A DNA stretch of 7,511 bases. It comes from Bacteroidota bacterium (GTDB taxonomy: Bacteria > Bacteroidota > Ignavibacteria > UBA10030 > UBA8401). Positions 1-4,689 of this stretch are shown piece by piece. The notes beneath the pieces are model-generated. The model was given only the letters and a program-made list of their open reading frames with translations. It was not told the DNA's origin and did no database searches. A program made the translations under genes and the position numbers. The stretch covers positions 1 through 7,511 of the forward strand of contig JAVBYH010000248.1 in the NCBI GenBank assembly GCA_030824175.1. The letters run 5' to 3'. Within the stretch, counting starts at the first letter, position 1; each line of letters begins with the position of its first letter.

Positions 1-293
1 GCAACAAGCTGCGGCAGGAACTGACGACGCTCGAGGTGAGCACGAGCAGGCTCGAGGCGATCCAGGAGCTTGTGTTCGACATCAGCAAAAACATTGTCGA
101 TCCGATCGCGAGCATGAGCGCCGACATCGAGGAGCTGCAGAAGAGTTACGCGCTGCGCGATTTGCAGCCGTACATCCGCATCATTCGCGACAATGTGGAG
201 CGGATGCAGGCAAAGCTCGAGAAGCTGCGTTTGCTGAAGGAAGACAAGACAATTGAGTATGTAAAGAACATACGAATGCTCGATCTCTCATAA
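1..293 (+). CDS. C-terminal part of a protein ending in a histidine-less DHp-like coiled coil (5' partial)
   Basis: The frame is open from base 3 with no stop before the TAA at 291-293, so this is the 3' end of a gene that begins upstream. The GTG at 36 is in frame but is probably an internal Val: the 11 codons before it (N-K-L-R-Q-E-L...) continue the same helical pattern and it has no clear ribosome binding site. The visible 96 residues are almost all predicted helix and rich in Glu, Lys, Arg and Leu. The segment D-I-S-K-N-I-V-D-P-I (bases 78-107) aligns with the H-box of histidine kinases (I-S-H-E-I-R-T-P-L), keeping Ile-Ser and Pro but with Lys where the phosphorylated His would be. A second helix (R-D-N-V-E-R-M-Q...L-R-L-L-K-E-D) resembles DHp helix 2. 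No ATPase domain follows. The unseen N-terminus could be a receiver or PAS domain, but that is inference. It might also be an ordinary coiled coil. Confidence 0.6.
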   Translation, partial: NKLRQELTTLEVSTSRLEAIQELVFDISKNIVDPIASMSADIEELQKSYALRDLQPYIRIIRDNVERMQAKLEKLRLLKEDKTIEYVKNIRMLDLS

Positions 294-295
294 CC

Positions 296-300
296 GGTGA
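296..300 (+). promoter_or_regulatory. Possible ribosome binding site GGTGA favouring the TTG start at 306
   Basis: GGTGA is complementary to the TCACC just before the 3' end of bacterial 16S rRNA and lies five bases before TTG 306. It overlaps the GTG at 297, which has nothing similar upstream. It therefore argues, weakly, for starting the TPM protein three codons later than the longest frame. Confidence 0.35.
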
Positions 301-752
301 CCCCATTGGCAACAACACTACTGACAGAAGAAGAACTGCGCCGCATCGCCGCGACGATCGCCGAAGCCGAGGCGACCACCAGCGGGGAGATCCGTGTGAA
401 CATCCATAACCGGCGCTCCTGGCGCGAGCGCAAGCTTTCGCTTCACGATCTGGCGCTTAAACACTTCCGCGAGCTCGGCATGGACAAGACCGCCGAGAAG
501 ACGGGCGTGCTCATCTTCCTGTGCGTGCACGACCGCGCCTTCCACATCGTGGCGGACGAGGGCATACACACGAAGATCGGTCAGGAATATTGGACGGCGC
601 TTGCGGAGACCATGGCTCGCCACTTCAAAACGGAGAAATTCTGCGAAGGCATCTGCTTTGCCGTGCGCGAGATCGGGGAACTCCTGACGAAGGAATTTCC
701 GGTCATCCCCGGCGATACGAACGAACTCTCGAACGATGTTTCCTTTACGTGA
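297..752 (+). CDS. TPM-domain (YgcG/DUF477-related) protein, soluble
   Basis: The product has 151 residues and matches the TPM fold. An opening helix (L-T-E-E-E-L-R-R-I) leads to T-S-G-E-I-R-V (residues 28-34), then F-R-E-L-G-M-D-K-T-A-E-K-T-G-V-L-I-F (57-74), a strand with F-H-I-V-A-D-E-G-I (82-90), and a closing helix ending near E-F-P (133-135). No signal peptide, membrane helix or Gly-rich tail is present, so this is the soluble form, unlike secreted YgcG proteins. The molecular role of TPM domains is poorly defined; links to membrane-protein turnover, photosystem II repair and phosphatase activity have been reported in some members. In Bacteroidota such genes often sit beside lemA and a second TPM gene, but neither is visible here. 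The gene starts 3 bases after the upstream stop. GTG at 297 lacks a binding site. TTG at 306 has GGTGA five bases upstream and would give M-A-T-T-L-L-T-E-E-E, also typical of the family. Confidence 0.85.
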   Translation: MTPLATTLLTEEELRRIAATIAEAEATTSGEIRVNIHNRRSWRERKLSLHDLALKHFRELGMDKTAEKTGVLIFLCVHDRAFHIVADEGIHTKIGQEYWTALAETMARHFKTEKFCEGICFAVREIGELLTKEFPVIPGDTNELSNDVSFT

Positions 753-765
753 TCGGTTTTCATCC

Positions 766-1626
766 ATGAATTGTACACTTGCGGTAGCACAGATCGATGC
801 GGCGGTGGGAGACCTGAAGGGGAATGCGGCGCGCCATTGCGCCGCGGTCCGGCACGCCATTGACGCGGGCGCGGACATTGTGGTTTTCCCCGAGCTGAGC
901 CTCACCGGATACACGGTGCGCGACCTGAATTGGGATGTCGCCGTGAGGGCGCGAAAGCAGGAGCTGTTCGAGGAGCTCGTCAATCTCAGCGCCGAGGCGA
1001 CGATCATCCTCGGGGCGGTGGAGGAGGCGGATAATTTCGGCATGTACAATTCCGCATTCGTGTTCGAGGAGGGCGTGGTGAGCTCCGCGCACAGGAAAAT
1101 ATATCTCCCGACGTACGGCATGTTCGAGGAGATGCGGTACTTTTCGCGGGGGAGCACGGTGAAGTGTTTTCCCTCGCGTCACGGCAAGCTAGGTATCCTC
1201 ATCTGCGAGGACATGTGGCACATGTCGCTGCCGTACGCGCTGGCACAGGATGGGGCGGAGATCCTCATCGCCCTCTCTGCGAGTCCGACGCGCATCTCCG
1301 GCCAGTCGCCGATGCTGCCCGCGCTCGCGCTGAACTACGAGCATCATAAAACGTACGCGCGTCTGCTCAGCTCGTATGTCGTGTACTGCAACAGGGTGGG
1401 AGTGGAGGACGGCGTGAATTTCTGGGGAGGATCGCATATCGTGAGTCCCTCGGGAGACATACTGGCGCAAGCGAAACTCTTCGACGAGGACATGATCCTG
1501 GCCCCGATCCGCGAGAACGAGGTGCGGCGGGCCCGCCGCCTCTCCCGGCATTTCATCGACGAGGACATGCACCTGACGGTGCAGCAATTGGAACGGATCC
1601 AGGCGGATCGCGATCGTCAGTCGTAA
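766..1626 (+). CDS. Carbon-nitrogen hydrolase (nitrilase superfamily), NAD-synthetase glutaminase-like
   Basis: The product is a 286-residue cytoplasmic amidase of the nitrilase superfamily. From the chosen Met the catalytic triad is complete: Glu43 in F-P-E-L-S-L-T-G-Y, Lys111 in H-R-K-I-Y-L-P-T-Y-G, and nucleophile Cys147 in G-I-L-I-C-E-D-M-W. The pattern Y-L-P-T-Y-G-M-F-E-E-M-R-Y-F followed by C-E-D-M-W is what is seen in the glutamine-hydrolysing domain of glutamine-dependent NAD+ synthetase (NadE), but the ATP-pyrophosphatase synthetase domain is missing. The length equals a single hydrolase domain, so this is a stand-alone enzyme that releases ammonia from an amide such as glutamine, or acts on another small amide; the substrate cannot be read from sequence. 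ATG 766 is chosen over in-frame ATG 736 because M-N-C-T-L-A-V-A-Q-I is the usual first strand and 736 lies inside the TPM gene. Neither start has a clear binding site. The gap to the TPM gene is 13 bases. Confidence 0.9.
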   Translation: MNCTLAVAQIDAAVGDLKGNAARHCAAVRHAIDAGADIVVFPELSLTGYTVRDLNWDVAVRARKQELFEELVNLSAEATIILGAVEEADNFGMYNSAFVFEEGVVSSAHRKIYLPTYGMFEEMRYFSRGSTVKCFPSRHGKLGILICEDMWHMSLPYALAQDGAEILIALSASPTRISGQSPMLPALALNYEHHKTYARLLSSYVVYCNRVGVEDGVNFWGGSHIVSPSGDILAQAKLFDEDMILAPIRENEVRRARRLSRHFIDEDMHLTVQQLERIQADRDRQS

Positions 1627-1632
1627 CATTTT

Positions 1633-1639
1633 GAGGAAG
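1633..1639 (+). promoter_or_regulatory. Ribosome binding site for the gene at 1648
   Basis: GAGGAAG lies eight bases before ATG 1648. It is the clearest Shine-Dalgarno sequence in the window and fixes the start of the unassigned membrane protein. It sits in the 21-base gap after the hydrolase stop codon. Confidence 0.65.
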
Positions 1640-1647
1640 CACGACGC

Positions 1648-2331
1648 ATGGGGTCTAATGACATTCCGAAGTATCGAACGCGCGCGCGCGCCGTGTCGGC
1701 GCGGCGGCAGCTGTTCATGTGTGCCACGGGTGCGGTTCTGGTCTGTTTCGTCGTCATCACGGCGGCGGCCCAGACGCCGGAGCAGGGCGCCCGGCCGAAC
1801 AGGGACATGTTCGACGCCGCATGCCGGCAGGGGGCCGATTCGCTTCTGCGCACATCGGGCGCGCTCGGGCTCCCGACGGTGCAGCTTCGGTTCGCCGACG
1901 GTGAACGGACCGGAAATTTCCGCGGTGTCCTTACGGATGCCGTCGTTGCGGCCGCAGGCGCCGTGTATACGGACGGGACGCTCGCAGATACGATCGTGAC
2001 GCTCGGCGTGGAACAGGTGAGCGTTGCGTACGGCGATGGTTTCCGCGACGGATGGTTCGGAGAAAAAAGAACGCAGCGGACCGTGACGGTCGTGCTGCGG
2101 CTCGAGATGCAGCTTCGATCGAGCGGAAGGCTCCTCTCAACGGGCGCCCTGCGGAGCGCCGTTGCGGACACGATCGGCGTGGATGAGATCGCGCGCCTCG
2201 CGTCGTCGTCCCGCCACATCGCAACGGGCGCGGCGCCAAGCGGATCGGTGTGGGAGAAGATACTGGAGCCGGCCATCATCACTGTCTCCTCAGGCATCGC
2301 GATCTATCTCTTTTTTACGGTGCGGAGCTGA
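1648..2331 (+). CDS. Unassigned envelope protein with N-terminal signal and C-terminal membrane helix
   Basis: I do not recognise a named family for this 227-residue product. A basic, Arg-rich N-terminus (residues 8-20) precedes a hydrophobic stretch (22-41) ending in T-A-A-A-Q-T, which reads as a signal peptide cleaved near residue 41 or as a signal anchor. The middle (about 45-195) is mixed alpha/beta with strand-like segments such as V-T-V-V-L-R-L-E-M-Q-L, as in a periplasmic domain. The last 20 residues form a membrane helix (about 208-224) preceded by W-E-K-I-L-E-P and ending Y-L-F-F-T-V-R-S. This predicts a protein facing the periplasm with a short C-terminal tail inside the cell. The W-E-x-x-L-E-P plus F-F-T-x-R-S ending resembles hypothetical proteins I recall from Ignavibacteria-like genomes, but I cannot verify that here. 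The stop codon overlaps the next start by one base, suggesting translational coupling to the CapA-like gene. Confidence 0.75.
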   Translation: MGSNDIPKYRTRARAVSARRQLFMCATGAVLVCFVVITAAAQTPEQGARPNRDMFDAACRQGADSLLRTSGALGLPTVQLRFADGERTGNFRGVLTDAVVAAAGAVYTDGTLADTIVTLGVEQVSVAYGDGFRDGWFGEKRTQRTVTVVLRLEMQLRSSGRLLSTGALRSAVADTIGVDEIARLASSSRHIATGAAPSGSVWEKILEPAIITVSSGIAIYLFFTVRS

Positions 2332-3380
2332 TGATGCTGCGCACCCATCACACGGCTTTCGGGTTGTTCTGCGGCATGGCGTGTGCGACGGCATTGTTTC
2401 TTTCCACGACGAACACGTCGGCCCGCATTGCCCGCAAGCTTACGCGGCCGGCGCCGACATACGAGGCGACGCTGCTCGCTTTCGGCGACGTGAACCTCGG
2501 CCGGTCGCTCGGACAAGTGCTGCTGAAGGATGCCGTCCATTACCCGTTCGAAAAATTCGAGCGCGACACGGCGGACATTTATTTCGTGAACCTTGAAAGC
2601 ACGCTGTCCGATCAGAACGGCGAGACGGAATCTCCCGAGAGCAATTATGTGTTTACCGGTCCCCCGATCGGAGCCGTGACACTGGCGAAGGCGGGCGTTA
2701 CATACGCGGCGACGGCGAACAATCACGCATACGATTACGGCGAACGCGCTGCACTCGAGACGATCGACCACCTCGACCGCGCGAACATCGCGCACGTGGG
2801 CACGGCGAAGGCCGCGGAACATGTCTTCGAGCCGTTGTGGATCGAGAAGAACGGGCTCCGCATCGCGCTGTTCGCGGTGACCGATATAATGAATACAGGC
2901 TGGGGATGGCGCACGCATGTGGCCTCGACCGACACCGCGCTCCTGTTTCCGAAGATGCGCACCGCGGCGTCGACGGCGGACGCCATGGTGATCAGCATCC
3001 ACGGCGGAGACGAGTATGCCGAGGTTCCCTCGGACCGCATGCGGCGCTTCATGCACGCATGCCTGCGGCAGGGGGCGACGGTCGTGCTCGGCCATCATCC
3101 GCACGTTCCCTACGGCATCGAACGGCTAGACGGACGGTATATCGTGGCCTCGCTCGGCAATTTCGTGTTCCACCAACCCCAGAGGGAATGGACGCAGCTG
3201 AGTTACGGAGTGTTGTTTACATTTTCAAAGAAGGACGGCAAGACGGCCGTTTCGCTGAAACGGATCATTCCCATCGCCGTCGGGTTCCAGCCGGCGCGGA
3301 TCAGCGACGCAGGCGTGCGTGGAAAACTACTGGCGCGCACGCAGCGCTATTCATCAATTTCACTGACACAGTACCACTAA
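2331..3380 (+). CDS. CapA/PgsA-family metallophosphatase-like protein
   Basis: The product has 349 residues. An N-terminal hydrophobic segment (about 9-25) acts as a signal or anchor, followed by the full CapA domain (PGA_cap type, calcineurin-like fold). Motifs in order are F-G-D-V-N-L-G-R (51-58), V-N-L-E-S-T (86-91), T-A-N-N-H-A-Y-D-Y-G (128-137), S-I-H-G-G-D-E-Y (222-229), L-G-H-H-P-H-V (253-259) and S-L-G-N-F-V-F (274-280). The Asp, Asn and His residues that would bind metal are all present. In Bacillus the family takes part in poly-gamma-glutamate capsule synthesis and export, but most homologues outside capsule loci have no proven role, and no other capsule gene is seen here. The start is ATG 2331 or the adjacent ATG 2334, preceded by GGAG at 2324-2327; the second gives better spacing. 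An in-frame ATG at 2250 lies inside the previous gene and would add 27 residues without family resemblance. Confidence 0.88.
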   Translation: MMLRTHHTAFGLFCGMACATALFLSTTNTSARIARKLTRPAPTYEATLLAFGDVNLGRSLGQVLLKDAVHYPFEKFERDTADIYFVNLESTLSDQNGETESPESNYVFTGPPIGAVTLAKAGVTYAATANNHAYDYGERAALETIDHLDRANIAHVGTAKAAEHVFEPLWIEKNGLRIALFAVTDIMNTGWGWRTHVASTDTALLFPKMRTAASTADAMVISIHGGDEYAEVPSDRMRRFMHACLRQGATVVLGHHPHVPYGIERLDGRYIVASLGNFVFHQPQREWTQLSYGVLFTFSKKDGKTAVSLKRIIPIAVGFQPARISDAGVRGKLLARTQRYSSISLTQYH

Positions 3381-3396
3381 ATAAAGACGATCACCT

Positions 3397-4221
3397 ATGA
3401 CAGCAGTACAACGAACCTTCTCTCTAGCCGCAGTCCTCATTGTCGCGCTCGGCGCGGCGATGGTTTTCTCATCATGCAGCGCGAGCAAAGGCGAAGAAGT
3501 CCTCACGGCCGAAGCGCAGTACGCGAAGGCGATGCGCGAGTATGACGACGAAAATTACCTTGAAGCGATCGAGGCGTTCAAGACGATCACTGTGCAATAC
3601 CAGGGCAGCACGGTGGCCGACGGCGCGCAGTTCCATATCGGCGAAGCGCGCTTCGAGCGCGGCGAGTATATCCTCGCCGCAGCGGAATACGACATGCTCG
3701 TGCGCTCGATGCCGTCGTCGAAACATCTTGCAACCGCGCGCTACAAACGAGCCCTCTCGTACTTCATGATGTCGCCGAAACCGCAGCTCGACCAGAAATA
3801 CACGAAGCTCGCCATCGACGACTTCCAAACGTTCCTCGAGTATTCCCCGCAGGACTCGCTGGCGAAGGACGCCGAAGCGAAGATCGCCGAATTGACCGAC
3901 AAGCTGGCCCGCAAGGTGTTCGAGAGCGGCATGCTCTACTTCCGCCGCGAGCAGTACAAGGCCGCCATCGTGTATTTCGACAACGTCACCGAGCAGTATC
4001 ACGACACGCGCTACGCCGACGCCGCCATGTACTGGAAGGCCCGATGTCTGCGCGAACGCCGCGACTACGCCGGAGCCGTCGCGACGGTGGACCAGCTGTT
4101 CGAAAAATTTCCCTCTACGCCGCTCCGCGAGGATGCGCTCGAGCTTCGCGCCGCTGCGGAGACGCTCCGGCTGGCACCGAAGGCTGAGGACGATGCACGC
4201 AAAACAGATGGAACCTTATGA
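3397..4221 (+). CDS. bamD: Outer membrane protein assembly factor BamD (lipoprotein)
   Basis: The product has 274 residues. Residues 8-26 form a hydrophobic signal ending in V-F-S-S-C, so Cys27 is the likely lipidated residue after signal peptidase II cleavage. This places the protein as a lipoprotein on the inner face of the outer membrane. The rest is a chain of TPR-like helix pairs (about 38-250), with phrases such as Y-L-E-A-I-E-A-F, F-E-R-G-E-Y-I-L-A-A, and Y-K-A-A-I-V-Y-F. The segment P-Q-L-D-Q-K-Y-T-K-L-A-I-D-D-F-Q-T-F-L (129-147) and the later D-K-L-A-R-K-V-F-E-S-G (168-178) are characteristic of BamD. BamD works with BamA to insert beta-barrel proteins. The length is slightly above the E. 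coli protein, with a short charged C-terminal tail (260-274). The gene follows the CapA-like gene after 16 bases with only a weak binding site. Confidence 0.9.
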   Translation: MTAVQRTFSLAAVLIVALGAAMVFSSCSASKGEEVLTAEAQYAKAMREYDDENYLEAIEAFKTITVQYQGSTVADGAQFHIGEARFERGEYILAAAEYDMLVRSMPSSKHLATARYKRALSYFMMSPKPQLDQKYTKLAIDDFQTFLEYSPQDSLAKDAEAKIAELTDKLARKVFESGMLYFRREQYKAAIVYFDNVTEQYHDTRYADAAMYWKARCLRERRDYAGAVATVDQLFEKFPSTPLREDALELRAAAETLRLAPKAEDDARKTDGTL

Positions 4222-4688
4222 GGGATCTGAAAACCGTCAAGGCCTCCCAGGCCAACATGACGCAGCTCGTGCTGCCCGACGAAACCAACATGCTCGGCAA
4301 CCTGCTCGGCGGGCAGCTCATGCACTGGATCGATCTCGTCGCGGCGATTGCCGCGATGCGGCATTCGAAACGCGTCTGCGTCACCGCCTCCGTCGATGAG
4401 ATCAATTTCATCCACCCGGTGAAGCAGGGCGAAGTGGTCACGCTGCTGGCATCGGTGAATCGCGTGTTCTCGACGTCCATGGAAGTCGGCGTGAGCGTTA
4501 CGGCCGAAAATCTGCTCACGGGCGAGACGCATCACACGAACTCGGCCTATCTGACGTTTGTCGCCATCGATGAGACCGGAAAGCCTGTCGTTGTCGATCC
4601 GATCAATTGCGAGTCCGATCTGGAGATCCGCCGATATAAGGAAGCCCTGCGACGGCGGGAACTGCGGCTCCAGCGGCGGATTAAATAA
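4218..4688 (+). CDS. Acyl-CoA thioesterase, hotdog fold (YciA/ACOT type)
   Basis: The product is a 156-residue cytoplasmic enzyme expected to hydrolyse acyl-CoA thioesters to free acid and CoA. Family signatures are D-E-T-N-M-L-G-N-L-L-G-G-Q-L-M-H-W-I-D (21-39), holding the helix and active-site region of the hotdog fold, then V-T-A-S-V-D-E-I-N-F (55-64), P-V-K-Q-G-E-V-V (67-74) and T-S-M-E-V (86-90). The length fits a single-domain enzyme that assembles as a multimer. The last 25 residues are strongly basic (R-R-R-E-L-R-L-Q-R-R), a common tail in this group. Its ATG overlaps the bamD stop in an ATGA arrangement, so the two are probably co-translated. Chain-length preference cannot be judged from sequence. 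Confidence 0.92.
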   Translation: MRDLKTVKASQANMTQLVLPDETNMLGNLLGGQLMHWIDLVAAIAAMRHSKRVCVTASVDEINFIHPVKQGEVVTLLASVNRVFSTSMEVGVSVTAENLLTGETHHTNSAYLTFVAIDETGKPVVVDPINCESDLEIRRYKEALRRRELRLQRRIK

Positions 4689-4689
4689 T

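Noticed and set aside
318..1157. Long minus-strand open frame (279 codons) opposite the TPM and hydrolase genes
   Set aside because: It is antisense to two well-supported genes, crosses their junction, and its translation is Arg/Ala/Ser-rich without recognisable motifs. Such frames are expected in GC-rich DNA.
1679..1690. Alternating CG run of six units near the start of the unassigned membrane protein
   Set aside because: It encodes Arg-Ala-Arg in the basic part of the signal region and is short. GC-rich codon use explains it, and there is no sign of phase variation.
2250..2330. Extended N-terminus of the CapA-like protein from ATG 2250
   Set aside because: It overlaps the 3' end of the unassigned membrane protein gene and adds His-rich sequence before the signal segment. 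ATG 2331/2334 has a nearby GGAG and the usual stop-start overlap.
2885..2890. Perfect TATAAT box
   Set aside because: It sits inside the CapA-like coding region with no matching -35 element at the right distance and no gene start just downstream.
2304..3104. Minus-strand open frame of 266 codons opposite the CapA-like gene
   Set aside because: The + strand carries all CapA motifs. The antisense product is Arg/His-rich and has no recognisable domain.
4558..4689. Extended N-terminus of the propeller protein from ATG 4558
   Set aside because: It would lie inside the thioesterase gene in another frame. The added 44 residues are Ser/Arg/Pro-rich and would bury the signal peptide far from the N-terminus.
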